A DNA stretch of 64,000 nt, taken from assembly GCF_006337065.1 (NCBI RefSeq), contig NZ_CP040872.1:930001-994000 (forward strand), in the 5' to 3' direction. How positions within the stretch are numbered: position 1 is the first letter of the stretch; every line of letters begins with the position of its first letter. A program made the translations under genes and the position numbers. The notes under the pieces are model-generated. The model searched no databases. It was not told where the DNA came from and saw only the letters and a program-made list of their open reading frames with translations. This DNA comes from Agromyces laixinhei. Lineage in GTDB: Bacteria; Actinomycetota; Actinomycetes; Actinomycetales; Microbacteriaceae. Below, one piece after another: positions 1-7,856 of the stretch.

Positions 1-6
1 CGGAGC

Positions 7-210
7 GTGCCGGGCAACCGGAATCTGCCGGACGACCGCGACTTCGCCGACGACGCCGACGAACAGGAGCGACTGCGCGCCGAGCACGACGAGGAGCTCG
101 GCGTCGATCCGTTCTTCGAGGGAGCGAACATCACCGAGAGCGACGGTCCCGACCTCGAATCCGGTGACGACCTCGACACCGGAGGCGGATTCCGCACGCC
201 GCGCGGCTGA
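7..210 (+). CDS. small acidic hypothetical protein
   Basis: A GTG-started frame of 67 residues, very rich in Asp and Glu (for example [20 protein letters not shown]), with no hydrophobic segment, so it should be cytoplasmic and largely disordered. I do not recognise the family. Only six bases precede the start, so the visible part may be the C-terminal end of a longer gene that begins outside the window. It ends with the basic tail GGGFRTPRG. The acid-rich composition matches the reading frame expected from GC-rich third positions, which supports it being coding. Confidence 0.5.
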   Translation: MPGNRNLPDDRDFADDADEQERLRAEHDEELGVDPFFEGANITESDGPDLESGDDLDTGGGFRTPRG

Positions 211-226
211 CGCATCGCGCTGGGTG

Positions 227-391
227 TCAGTTCGCCTGTGCCAGCGTGACGAGGTTTCCTTCCGGGTCTTGGAGATACGCGAGACGCCCACCCCACGGCA
301 TCAGGGCAGGCGGCCTCAGCACCTGTGCGCCGGCCCCGCTCGCCGTCTCGGTGGAGTCATCCAGGTTCTCGACGTAGACGAAGAGCTCGTG
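227..391 (-). pseudogene. C-terminal fragment of a VOC (glyoxalase/bleomycin-resistance) protein
   Basis: The reverse strand encodes about 54 residues typical of the last half of a VOC-fold protein: HELFVYVENLDDS, then GAQVLRPP, then WGGRLAYLQDPEGNLVTLAQ. The DPEGN motif with the preceding aromatic/Leu strand is the usual end of a VOC domain. Family members are about 110-130 residues, and the first beta-alpha-beta half is absent. The sequence upstream of HELF reads as unrelated low-quality coding sequence running into the rhomboid gene's promoter. I infer a truncated relic; expression as a half-domain is unlikely. Confidence 0.6.
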
Positions 392-480
392 CCGCGGCCC
401 GGGCCCGTTTCCCTCTCGGGGAGAGGTGCGGCGATTCATACTGGAGCACTGGGGCGGCAAGTGGGCCGCAGGGAGGAACC

Positions 481-1119
481 GTGGAGAGTCTCGCGCTCGG
501 CGTCATCACCGCCACGACCGTCGTCGGCACCATGTTGCACCTTCGACGGACCGGTGGTCGCTTCCGGTTTCCGAAAGTGACGCTCGTTGTGGCCGCGGTC
601 ACGTTGGTCATCAGTGTGCTCGGGGATCTCGATCAGCACGTCCTCGATCTGTTCGGCCGCGACCGATCGCAGTTGCTCGACGGCGAATGGTGGCGCATGA
701 TCACCCCGCTCTTCGTGCAGGACGGCGCGTGGCTCGGCACGATCTTCAACATCAGCTCACTCATCGTGATCGGGCTCTGCGCCGAGACGCTGTACAACGG
801 CCTGACGTTCGTCTGCGTCTACTTCGCTGCCGGAATCGTCAGTGAAGCATTCGCGTACACGCTCATGCCGCATCAGGGGTTCGCCGGCAACTCGGTCGCG
901 AACATGGGTGCCGCGGGTCTGTGCCTCGTCACCCTCTGCGCCGCCGGTGCGGTTTCGGTGAGGATCGTCGGAATCACCGGTGTGCTCGGCGGGATCGTCC
1001 TGATCGCCACCGGCGACCTGCATGGAGTCGGCTTCGCCGTCGGCGCGGTGGCGGCGCTCATCGCGATCTTCCGATCGCGACGACGCCAGCCGTCCGGTGG
1101 CGCCGGTCTCCGGTCCTAG
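481..1119 (+). CDS. rhomboid-family intramembrane serine protease
   Basis: A 212-residue multi-span membrane protein. The GTG start at 481 is chosen because GGGAGGAACC lies directly before it; upstream in-frame codons look non-coding. After a first segment (about residues 3-20) come the rhomboid landmarks: GEWWRMITPLF (68-78), the serine motif GNSVANMG with Ser138, and the paired histidine in DLHGVGFAVG (His181) inside the last segment. Known rhomboids cleave transmembrane helices with exactly this Ser-His dyad. The length fits a minimal six-helix rhomboid. Substrate unknown. The neighbours (VOC relic, TMEM175 relic) do not suggest a pathway. It could be an inactive rhomboid-like protein, but both catalytic residues are present. 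Confidence 0.8.
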   Translation: MESLALGVITATTVVGTMLHLRRTGGRFRFPKVTLVVAAVTLVISVLGDLDQHVLDLFGRDRSQLLDGEWWRMITPLFVQDGAWLGTIFNISSLIVIGLCAETLYNGLTFVCVYFAAGIVSEAFAYTLMPHQGFAGNSVANMGAAGLCLVTLCAAGAVSVRIVGITGVLGGIVLIATGDLHGVGFAVGAVAALIAIFRSRRRQPSGGAGLRS

Positions 1120-1578
1120 TCGGCACGTTCACCCGTCGCAGTGTGCGTGCCTGCGTGCCCACGCCGATCGAGTCGTTGCAGCAGCGCATGCACGGGGCCG
1201 ATGAGCACGAGCAAGACCATCGACCAGTACCCGATGCCGGGAAAGGTGACCGAGACGAGGAAGACGACCGCGAACATGACTGACGCGATCGTTTCCGCGC
1301 GGATGTCGCGGCGCAATTGCCGCTCGGGGATGCTGTGCAACTCGGGGTGGCGCTGGGTGTACATGCCGATCGCAGCCATGATGACGCTGGTGGCGAAGAG
1401 TGCTCCGATGTAGAGCGCCTTCTGCACGATGTCGTTCGGCACGAGGCCGAAGGTCGCGGTGGTCACGGGTAGCCACACGATCGTGAACATCCACGCGATG
1501 TTCAGGCGGCAGGATCAGCAACGTCATCGCGATCGCCACGACCGCGTCGGTGAACGCCTTGATGCGTTCGGCTGTCAT
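1116..1578 (-). pseudogene. decayed TMEM175-family ion channel (internal deletion plus frameshift)
   Basis: The reverse strand starts with ATG at 1578 and encodes MTAERIKAFTDAVVAIAMTL followed by LILP, the signature first helix of bacterial TMEM175-like channels (FSDGV-type motif seen as FTDAV). At about position 1505 the family sequence jumps: the continuation RLNIAWMFTIVWLPVTTA lies in another frame and runs to the stop at 1116 (LYIGALFATSVIMAA, PGIGYWSMVLLVL). Normal members are about 200 residues; here roughly 60-70 codons of the helix 2-3 region are missing as well as the frame being broken. The start overlaps the stop of the upstream DHFR-like gene (ATGA), so it was once translationally coupled to it. 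Not repairable by one base change, so genuine decay is likely. Confidence 0.75.
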
Positions 1579-2198
1579 ACCTCTCGCTCCCCCTGCAGGC
1601 TCGATGGCGACGCCGGTCGGCGGCGCACCTGGTAGCGGAGGTGCAACACCCGGTTGCCTTGAATGACCTCGTCAGGATCCTCCAGCAGGTGCTGCCCGTT
1701 GATCGACCCGAAGTAGCGCTTGCCCGACCCGAGCACGACGGGTGCGACATCCATTCGCACCTCGTCGACCAAGCCGGCGGCGAGCACCTGACCGCCGACG
1801 TCGCCCGCAGCGACCTCGACGATGCGGTCACCCGCGAGCTCCTGCGCCGTGGCCACGGCCGCCTCGATGCCGTCGACGAAGTGAAACGGCGCGTTGGGGT
1901 CCCAGCCCACGGGCGCAGGCCGGTGTGTCACCACGATGACGTGGTCGATCCCGCTCGGGGGCGTCCCGTCCCAGCCGTCCGTGATGTCGAAGACGTGACG
2001 TCCGGCGATCGTCACGCCGATCTGGTCCCAGTACGGCCGGATGTGGTCGTACGACGCTTGCGACACGTTCAGTACGCCGCTGTCGTCCAGCGGCACGGCA
2101 CCGCTCACCAACCATTCGAACAGTGCGCCGGGATCGTCGTCGTCGGCCGCAATGAATCCATCCACCGAGACCGACGCATTCATGACCACTTTCCCCAT
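1575..2198 (-). CDS. dihydrofolate reductase-family protein (RibD C-terminal-like)
   Basis: A 207-residue protein with the DHFR/RibD-C fold: VVMNASVSVDGFIAA at the start (residues 3-17), GVTIAGRHVFD in the middle, VGWDPNAPFHFVDGIEAAV, then GGQVLAAGLVDEVRMDVAPV and LGSGKRYFG. These are the conserved NADPH-binding and sheet segments of the stand-alone reductases annotated as dihydrofolate reductase family; the real substrate is unknown and it is unlikely to be the housekeeping folA. The ATG at 2198 is preceded by GAGGAGGAACCC, so the longer upstream extension is not used. It follows an AraC-type regulator on the same strand by 61 bases and overlaps the decayed TMEM175 gene by four bases, suggesting a three-gene unit under AraC control. 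Confidence 0.85.
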   Translation of the reverse strand: MGKVVMNASVSVDGFIAADDDDPGALFEWLVSGAVPLDDSGVLNVSQASYDHIRPYWDQIGVTIAGRHVFDITDGWDGTPPSGIDHVIVVTHRPAPVGWDPNAPFHFVDGIEAAVATAQELAGDRIVEVAAGDVGGQVLAAGLVDEVRMDVAPVVLGSGKRYFGSINGQHLLEDPDEVIQGNRVLHLRYQVRRRPASPSSLQGEREV

Positions 2199-2259
2199 GG
2201 GTTCCTCCTCTGTCTGGGGCCCAGTCTCGCGGGTCGTGTGCGGTCGCTCTTGTAAGAAA

Positions 2260-3099
2260 TCAATCGGCCGGCAGCGGCCAGCCTTCCAGGGCGTGGTCGG
2301 GGTGTTCGCGGAGGAAGCGCTGCCGGACTTCGACATACCGCGTCGGCGTGAGCCCGGTGTACTCCCGGAACTCGTGCACGAAGTGGGCCTGGTCGAAGTA
2401 GCCTGCGCCGGCGGCGACGTCGCCCCAGTCGCGAGGTGCGGCGACATCGAGCGCCAACACGGCGGCGGTGAACCGGTAGCTGCGCGCCAGCCGCTTCGGC
2501 GTGACACCGATGATCTCTTTGAACCGCTTCGCCAAGTACGTGCTGCTGGCGCGGGCCGCCGGGCCGAGGTCGCCGATCGGCACCGCTCCGCCGGTCTCCG
2601 CGATGGCGCTGCTCATGTGGCGCACGACGTCGAGGCCGTTGATCGCCCGCATCCGTCGCACCAGCTCTTCCTCGAGCAACGTCAGCATGTCGTGCGGTGC
2701 GTCCGCCACGGCCAGTCGGCGTCGCAATTCCGCGGTGGCGGGCGGGCCCCAGATCTGCTCCACCGTCGCCGGTCGGTCGCACAGTTCGGCCGCGGGCACC
2801 GGAAGGAACGGTGCCAGCCCCCACGGCCTGAAGTGCACGCCAACGGACCGGGTCGGGGTCGGGTAGCCGAACTCCCAGGCACGGGTGGGCGTGGCGACGA
2901 CGCAGCCGTCGGCGTATTCCACGGCTTCGACGTCGGCGCCTGCGCGGATGAGAAACGGCGCTCCGAGATTGACGATGAGCAACGGCGCGGGCGCCGCCGG
3001 CAACATCAACCGGGCGTACGGCGGGACGCCCTCCAGGTAGTAGAGGTCGTCGATCAGCCCGTCCAGCGGCGGTCGCGGCGCTCTCGACACGTACTCCAC
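2260..3099 (-). CDS. AraC-family transcriptional regulator
   Basis: A 279-residue regulator. The first 150 residues form an AraC-type sensing domain (LLIVNLGAPFLIR, GVHFRPWGLAPFL). The last 110 carry the double helix-turn-helix: AARASSTYLAKRFKEIIGVT and then AAGAGYFDQAHFVHEFREYT followed by GLTPTRY, the classic second recognition helix and tail. GTG start at 3099; a GATACT box lies six bases upstream, suggesting a leaderless transcript. It is the first gene of the unit with the DHFR-like reductase, which it probably regulates. Its promoter sits in the first of three 28-bp tandem repeats. Effector unknown; family assignment is firm. Confidence 0.9.
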   Translation of the reverse strand: MEYVSRAPRPPLDGLIDDLYYLEGVPPYARLMLPAAPAPLLIVNLGAPFLIRAGADVEAVEYADGCVVATPTRAWEFGYPTPTRSVGVHFRPWGLAPFLPVPAAELCDRPATVEQIWGPPATAELRRRLAVADAPHDMLTLLEEELVRRMRAINGLDVVRHMSSAIAETGGAVPIGDLGPAARASSTYLAKRFKEIIGVTPKRLARSYRFTAAVLALDVAAPRDWGDVAAGAGYFDQAHFVHEFREYTGLTPTRYVEVRQRFLREHPDHALEGWPLPAD

Positions 3100-3106
3100 G
3101 CCCCCA

Positions 3107-3190
3107 GTATCGCCGACGCTCCGTCGGCGCCGCGGTATCGCCGACGCTCCGTCGGCGCCGCGGTATCGCCGACGCCCCGTCGGCGCCGCG
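3107..3190. repeat. three tandem 28-bp units, each a hairpin
   Basis: Three head-to-tail units (3107-3134, 3135-3162, 3163-3190) begin GTATCGCCGACG and contain the perfect 8-bp inverted repeat CGCCGACG-CTC-CGTCGGCG. Only the third differs (CCC in the loop). On the minus strand the first unit overlaps the presumed -10 of the AraC gene. It may act as a terminator-like stack for the upstream regulator gene or as an operator array. Confidence 0.85.
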
Positions 3191-3282
3191 CGCGCGATGG
3201 TCCAGCTGTTGTCGCCGGCACTCGCCTCAGCGCGGTCGCGGCTGCGTTCGCGCTCGGGAACCGATGAGATCGCCGACCGGCT

Positions 3283-3939
3283 TCAAGCCTTCAGGACACG
3301 TCGAGGGTTGCTGATGCGGGTATGGTCTGGTCGAAAACCGTGTTCGATGCCCCACAGGACGGCATTCGTGCGACTGGTCACGTTGATGCGCCGGTAGCAG
3401 TTGCGGATGTACGTCTTGACCGAGTTGATCGAGAGATGGGCGCGGTCGGCGATCTCGAGGTTCGATAGGCCTTGGGTGACCAGCGCGAGTATCTCCGCTT
3501 CACGTTGAGTCAGCCCTTCCTCTCGCCCCGGCCAATCTCCACTGAGGACCGTGGTCGTGGCTTTCCCGTCGTACAGTCCGTGATCGCCGTGGTTGACGTC
3601 TTCGAGCGCCGCAACGAGATCACGGGCGGGTAGCGCCTTCGAAACGTAACCACGTGCGCCGTTGGAGAGCGCCGCGTCGACGACCGCAGTGTCTCCTGCC
3701 CATGAGTAGACCACGACGGCGCCGACCAAGGGATCGGCTGCGAGCTCTCGAACCGTCGCCCCATTCTCCTGGACGTTTCCGAACGTGTCGACCAGTGCGA
3801 TGTCGACTGGCTCGCTGACTTGCCTGTTCGCGTCGAGCTCCACGATGCGCACCCTCGAATCGTAGGAGCGCAGCATGGCGGCCAGGCCGCGGACGACGAC
3901 TTCGTAGTCGTTGACGAGGGCAAGTGAGACTTGAGTCAT
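3283..3939 (-). CDS. NarL/LuxR-family response regulator
   Basis: A 218-residue two-domain regulator. The receiver domain (residues 1-120) has the acidic pocket (ND at 10-11), phospho-acceptor Asp51 in IALVDTFG and the conserved Lys101 in GYVSKALPA. The C-terminal HTH (about 140-205) reads LTQREAEILALVTQGLSNLE with IADRAHLSINSVKTYIRNCY, typical LuxR DNA-binding helices. No histidine kinase gene is adjacent, so it is an orphan regulator. The start is ATG with TAGAAT six bases upstream, implying a leaderless mRNA. A perfect 14-bp palindrome at 3963-3976 lies at the -35 position and is a plausible autoregulatory site. Downstream genes run the other way or are far off, so the regulon cannot be read from context. 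Confidence 0.9.
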   Translation of the reverse strand: MTQVSLALVNDYEVVVRGLAAMLRSYDSRVRIVELDANRQVSEPVDIALVDTFGNVQENGATVRELAADPLVGAVVVYSWAGDTAVVDAALSNGARGYVSKALPARDLVAALEDVNHGDHGLYDGKATTTVLSGDWPGREEGLTQREAEILALVTQGLSNLEIADRAHLSINSVKTYIRNCYRRINVTSRTNAVLWGIEHGFRPDHTRISNPRRVLKA

Positions 3940-3945
3940 GGTGCA

Positions 3946-3976
3946 ATTCTAGGCGAGAATTTCACCCCTAGGGGTG
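3946..3976 (-). promoter_or_regulatory. promoter of the orphan regulator with a palindromic operator
   Basis: Reading on the minus strand, TAGAAT (3951-3946) lies six bases before the ATG, so transcription should start at or next to the A of ATG. Upstream, 3963-3976 is the perfect 14-bp palindrome CACCCCTAGGGGTG, covering the -35 zone where no TTGACA-like hexamer is seen. That fits a promoter that needs, or is blocked by, a dimeric regulator. From 3977 to 4206 I see only short unconvincing frames. Confidence 0.6.
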
Positions 3977-4206
3977 TACCAGCGCCTCCTCGCGTTGCAT
4001 AGCTTTGAATGCATGAGCACTCACTCGTCCGGCTCTTCCGGGTCTCACTCGTCGTCATCGTCATCGCCTTCGCCGGTATCGGCGAAGATCATTTCACGCC
4101 GGTTCGACGCGCGCCGGTGGTTCTCAGATTCGTGGGCCGCGCGCGATGGGCGTGGAGCCGCGAGCGATGGGCATGGACGCGAGTTCAAGCCGTTTCGAGT
4201 AAGGCG

Positions 4207-4515
4207 ATGAGTGGCACGAGCAGCCCGGTGGAGATCGACCACAATCGCAGACTCGACGGTGTGGACGATGTCATCTGGGTCGAGGTGGATGACCGGTATT
4301 GGGTGGGCAATGCCCCCGGGATATTCGTCGGCTCCATCGAACAGAGCAGCTCAGGTTTCGAAACGCGAGACATGTTCGGCGTCGAGCGCGGCACGTTCGA
4401 GGATCTCCGAACCGCTCAGCGCCTGCTGCGGTTCTTCATGGGTGCATCCCGGCATTGGGATGCCTCTCTTGGGTCTGTCGAACGCGAAGTGGCCGTTCTC
4501 GGTCACGCAGCTTGA
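4207..4515 (+). CDS. hypothetical protein
   Basis: A 102-residue frame with normal codon use for the region, whereas the in-frame sequence before this ATG looks poor, so 4207 is taken as the start (AAGG just upstream). It contains a compact region DVIWVEVDDRYWVGNAPGIF followed by VGSIEQSSSGFETRD and RGTFEDLRTAQRLLRFF, resembling a small beta-rich domain with a C-terminal helix. No signal peptide or membrane helix. I do not recognise a named family. An alternative upstream start at 4009 would add a hydrophobic stretch (LVVIVIAFAGIG), which could be a signal anchor; I consider that less likely. Confidence 0.45.
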   Translation: MSGTSSPVEIDHNRRLDGVDDVIWVEVDDRYWVGNAPGIFVGSIEQSSSGFETRDMFGVERGTFEDLRTAQRLLRFFMGASRHWDASLGSVEREVAVLGHAA

Positions 4516-4635
4516 CGACAAGCAGGAGTGATCGATTTCCTGTCGACACCCACAGGTTTCCGGGATGCGCAACACGCCCGGAGTCGACCCGGAGATGCTC
4601 GGCGGACTCGGGGGATAACGCCGCATCTTCGAGGG

Positions 4636-4680
4636 GGACGGCGCCGAGGACGGTAGTTTCTTCCTACCGCCCTCGGCGTC
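4636..4680. terminator. bidirectional hairpin terminator candidate
   Basis: GCGCCGAGGACGGTAG pairs with CTACCGCCCTCGGCGTC across a TTTCTTC loop, with one G-C/G-U irregularity. It lies between the small hypothetical gene (plus strand) and the end of the LysE gene (minus strand), so it could serve both. No clear U-tract. The rest of 4516-4757 shows no gene. Confidence 0.6.
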
Positions 4681-4757
4681 ATGTCGCCGCGCGACTTCCA
4701 CGCGGAACGCTGTTGCGCACACGACGGCCCCACGATGGAGTGTGCCTTGGGCGGGGC

Positions 4758-5393
4758 TCAGGCGCGCGCGGCCGTCTCTGCCATGGCATCGACGAGGCTC
4801 CAGGCGCCAAGCGCCACCAAGGTCACGGCGGCGAGCAGCAGGAGCAGATCACGAGCGCGCCGTGACGTCCCGAGCCAGGGGACAGATCTGACGACGACGC
4901 CGAGAAGCGTGAGCCAGGCGAACAGCATCACCACATGTACGGCGGCGAAGGCCAGAAAGAGGGCGGGCCCGTCGACACCGATGCCGGAGAGAGAGGGAAC
5001 GAGCAGTCCGTACAGGCTGAGCGCCTTCACGTTCGTGATGACCGCGAGGAAGGCCCAGAGCACGAGCCGTGGTGCCGGCCGCGGGGGTTGATCGCTGCCG
5101 TCCTTGGGCCGCCCCATGGTCTTGGTGAGGGAGACGATACCGATCGCGATCAGCACGACCCCGCCCACGACGCCGAAGATGATCCGGGCGACGTCGCTGC
5201 CGGCGACGAGTTGCCCGAGGCCGCTGAAGCCGGCAACGCCGGCGAGGAGGAGGATCCCCAGCGACGTTCCCGACCACACCTTCACCGGAGCGCGCCGGTC
5301 GCCCGTGATGGCAGCGCTGACGGTAATGGTGAAGCTCGCACCGGGAGTGATCACGAACGGCAGTGCCGTTGCGGCCAGGAGCGCGATGTTCAC
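4758..5393 (-). CDS. LysE/RhtB-family amino-acid exporter
   Basis: A 211-residue membrane protein with six predicted helices. The LysE signature near the N-terminus is present as LPFVITPGASFTITVSAA (usual TPGP changed to TPGA). Further helices: LGILLLAGVAGFSGLGQLV, IIFGVVGGVVLIAIGIVSL, LVLWAFLAVITNVKALSLYG, the last carrying the conserved N-x-K-A. The family exports basic or neutral amino acids by proton exchange; the substrate here is not deducible. Its ATG overlaps the stop of the upstream phosphodiesterase gene by four bases (ATGA), so the two are co-translated. It ends close to a strong hairpin at 4636-4680. Confidence 0.85.
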   Translation of the reverse strand: MNIALLAATALPFVITPGASFTITVSAAITGDRRAPVKVWSGTSLGILLLAGVAGFSGLGQLVAGSDVARIIFGVVGGVVLIAIGIVSLTKTMGRPKDGSDQPPRPAPRLVLWAFLAVITNVKALSLYGLLVPSLSGIGVDGPALFLAFAAVHVVMLFAWLTLLGVVVRSVPWLGTSRRARDLLLLLAAVTLVALGAWSLVDAMAETAARA

Positions 5394-6124
5394 AACGCGG
5401 ACGGGCTGAGGTAGTGGAACACCGTTCTGATGGTGGCGCCGTCGACGGTGTGCACGGCAAGGCCAGGCATCGCGTCAGGATCCGCGATGGGGTCCGTCTT
5501 GCTCCCCAGCCGCATCGTCGACACGATACCGGGCGCGCCGAGCAGAGGCACACCGGCGAACGCCGTCGCGACGGCCGTATGCACATGCCCGGTGAACACG
5601 CCGACGACGTTCTCGTGGGCGTGGATGATCGCCGCGAGCACGTCGCCGTTCGCGAGCCCGAATCGGTCCATGACGTGATGCCCGATCGGAACCGGCGGGT
5701 GATGCATGACGAGGACTGCGGGGTCGTCCGTGCCGGAAAGCTGCTCGTGGGCGTACTCAACCGTTGCCGAGCCCAACTCGCCGTGGTCGTTTCGGTCGAG
5801 ATGCGAGTCGAGGCCGACCAGCAGGAGGCCGCCGACGTCCAACGTCGCGTTCAGTGACGGCGGATGACCGTGCGCCCGCATGGCGGCGAGCAGCGGCGCA
5901 GACAGATCGTGGTTCCCAGGTACCACGAGCGTAGGCAGACCGGGAAGTGCGGCAAAGAACTGTTCGTACTCACCGACGTCGCCATGGTCGGCTATGTCCC
6001 CGCTCACGAGCAGCGCATCGACGTTGCCGAGGTCTGCCACCTGGTTGAGCACTGCCTGCAAGCGTCGGAGTCGTGCCGAGGACTCATCGAGGTGCGTGTC
6101 ACTGAGATGAGCGATGACGGGCAA
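5390..6124 (-). CDS. CpdA-like metallophosphoesterase
   Basis: A calcineurin-like phosphoesterase with every metal-binding motif: AHLSDTHLDES (DxH), LLVSGDIADHG (GD), VVPGNHDLSAP (GNHD), LVMHHPPVPIGHH and GVFTGHVHTAVA (GHxH). The order and size (about 245 residues) match 3',5'-cyclic-AMP phosphodiesterase CpdA and close relatives; the actual substrate may differ. I place the start at the TTG at 6124, after GAGGGGGACCG, because the 19 codons before it, back to an ATG at 6181, do not look like protein. It is the first gene of a two-gene unit with the LysE exporter and overlaps that gene by four bases. Confidence 0.85.
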   Translation of the reverse strand: MPVIAHLSDTHLDESSARLRRLQAVLNQVADLGNVDALLVSGDIADHGDVGEYEQFFAALPGLPTLVVPGNHDLSAPLLAAMRAHGHPPSLNATLDVGGLLLVGLDSHLDRNDHGELGSATVEYAHEQLSGTDDPAVLVMHHPPVPIGHHVMDRFGLANGDVLAAIIHAHENVVGVFTGHVHTAVATAFAGVPLLGAPGIVSTMRLGSKTDPIADPDAMPGLAVHTVDGATIRTVFHYLSPSAL

Positions 6125-6296
6125 CGGTCCCCCTCGACGTGGCTGTGCTTGGCATTCCAGCATTGCATGTCCGCCACCCACCCGGCCCGATCGGCGGCCG
6201 GTGCTTCGAAGTTATGTCCGAGTTCAGCTTGTGCCGACTTGTCCACAATTCGAAACTTTCTCTTCCATTCGAACTCCCGCCATGGGAGAATCAAGC

Positions 6297-7812
6297 ATGA
6301 ACGATTCGCCGCAGGCACTCCAGTCGCTGGAGGCTCTGCATGCGAATGTGACGGATGCCTGGTCGGGGGCGCTCCTCGGTGAATCGCGTGATGTCGGCGA
6401 CGATGTTCGGGTCATGAGCGACGACGGTCTGGTTCGAGCGACAGAGGCGCTCGCGCGGTTGCAGCGCAGCGTGCAGGTCTTGCAAGCACGATGCGCCGCC
6501 GAACTCGCGGGGCGGTCGCGCACGGGTGACGAGTCCGATGTGGCGAAGAAGCACGGGTTCGCCACGGCCGAGCGACTGATCGTGCAGGCGACCGGTGGTC
6601 GGTATGCGGATGCCGCGCGCCTGGTGTCCATCGGCGAGGCGACCTCGGCGCGGCGCTCCTTCGCCGGCGAGGTCCTGCCGGCACGTCACCCTCATCTGGC
6701 CACGGCGTTCGAGTCGGGCGCGGTGAGCCTCGATGCCGCCGATCTGATCCGCCGTTTCCTCGACCGCGTCGCCCTTCGGGCCGATCGCGACGATCTCGGC
6801 GATGCAGAGATGCTGCTTGTCGAACGAGCACCGGTTGTGGGTGTCGAGGGAACCCAGCGCCTCATTCGACAACTCGAAGCGCATCTCGACCCCGATGGAG
6901 TGAAGCCACGCGAAGACGAGCTGCGCAGCGCGCGGTCGCTGAAGATCTGGCAAGACGCTGCCGGCATGATCAATCTGCGCGGCGCGTTCGATCCGGCGAG
7001 CGGCGCCCCCATCAAGTTGGCGATCGAGACGCTCGTCGGCGCCGAGTTGCATGCCGCGCGCGATGCGCGCCCCGGGTTCGGTGCGAAAGCGTCGAGTGCG
7101 GCTTCCGGTGGCCAGGGCGATGCTCCCCACCTCGACGGAGTGGTCGCCGAAGACCGCTCGATCGCTCAGATGAACGCCGACGCGCTCGCAGACATTGCGT
7201 GGCTGTCGCTCTCGAGCAGCGACGCCCCTCCTGCGTTGCGGGCGGTCACCGTCATCGTTCGCGTCGACGGCGACGATCTCGCCTCCGGCGAGGGGCACGC
7301 GACGATCGACGGCATCGAGCATCCGGTCGCCACCGATACGGTGCGCGAGTGGGCGATGTCGGCCGGGTGTTTCGCCGCTGTACATGGCCGAGGGCTGCGA
7401 GCGAGTGCAGCTCGGGCGATCGCGGCGTCTCTTCAGCGCGGCTCAGAAGGCGGTGCTGGTCGCTCGTGATGGCGGCTGCGCCTGGCCCGGGTGCCAGCGG
7501 CCTCCCTCGCACACGCAAGCACATCACCTGCGATGGTGGAAGCGAGACGAGGGGCCGACCGACCTCGAGAACGGCATCATGCTCTGCGCACATCATCACC
7601 ATCGGGTGCATGACGACGGGTGGACGATCTTCATCAGAGACGCTCGAAGTTGGTTCATTCCGCCGGCGCATCTCGATCCCGACCAGGTCGCTCGGGCGGG
7701 CAACATCGCCCCAGATCACCTGGCTCGCGAGCATCTGGCGTCAGGACGTCGAGCCCGCCGTGCAACACGGAGAACCGACGCGCCCGCCGAGATGGGCGCG
7801 CCCGCGGCGTGA
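6297..7812 (+). pseudogene. DUF222 / HNH endonuclease (13E12 family), one-base frameshift
   Basis: The gene starts at ATG 6297 after GGGAGAATCAAGC. The first part (to about 7367) encodes the DUF222 region (LVRATEALARLQRSVQVLQA, GRYADAARLVSIGEA, AFESGAVSLDAADLI). The family sequence then continues in the next frame as LYMAEGCERVQLGRSRRLFS and the HNH core CAWPGCQRPPS, AHHLRWWKRDEGPTDLENGI, LCAHHHHRVHDDGW, ending at 7812. Removing one G from GGG at 7365-7367 restores AGVSPLYM, so a single inserted base breaks an otherwise intact gene of about 505 codons. The HNH zinc/catalytic residues are all present. These genes are multicopy in Actinobacteria and of unknown role. Either a recent frameshift or a sequencing error. 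Confidence 0.85.
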
Positions 7813-7820
7813 CGGCGACG

Positions 7821-7836
7821 CGGGTGCCTGCACCCG
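7821..7836. terminator. short hairpin between convergent genes
   Basis: CGGGTGC-CT-GCACCCG is a perfect 7-bp stem just after the HNH gene and just before the end of the convergent small membrane protein gene. No U-tract; a terminator role is inferred from placement only. Confidence 0.4.
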
Positions 7837-7856
7837 GCGCCCGCGCCTGCCACGGC

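Noticed and set aside
4013..4210. A Ser-rich frame (MSTHSSGSSGSHSSSSSS) preceded by TAGCTT.
   Set aside because: Low complexity, then basic nonsense-like sequence; overlaps another poor frame at 4009. No support for a real gene.
6124..6181. An N-terminal extension of the CpdA-like protein beginning at the ATG 6181.
   Set aside because: The 19 codons are not protein-like, and the conserved fold starts right after a TTG with a GGGGG-rich site. The ATG start remains possible.
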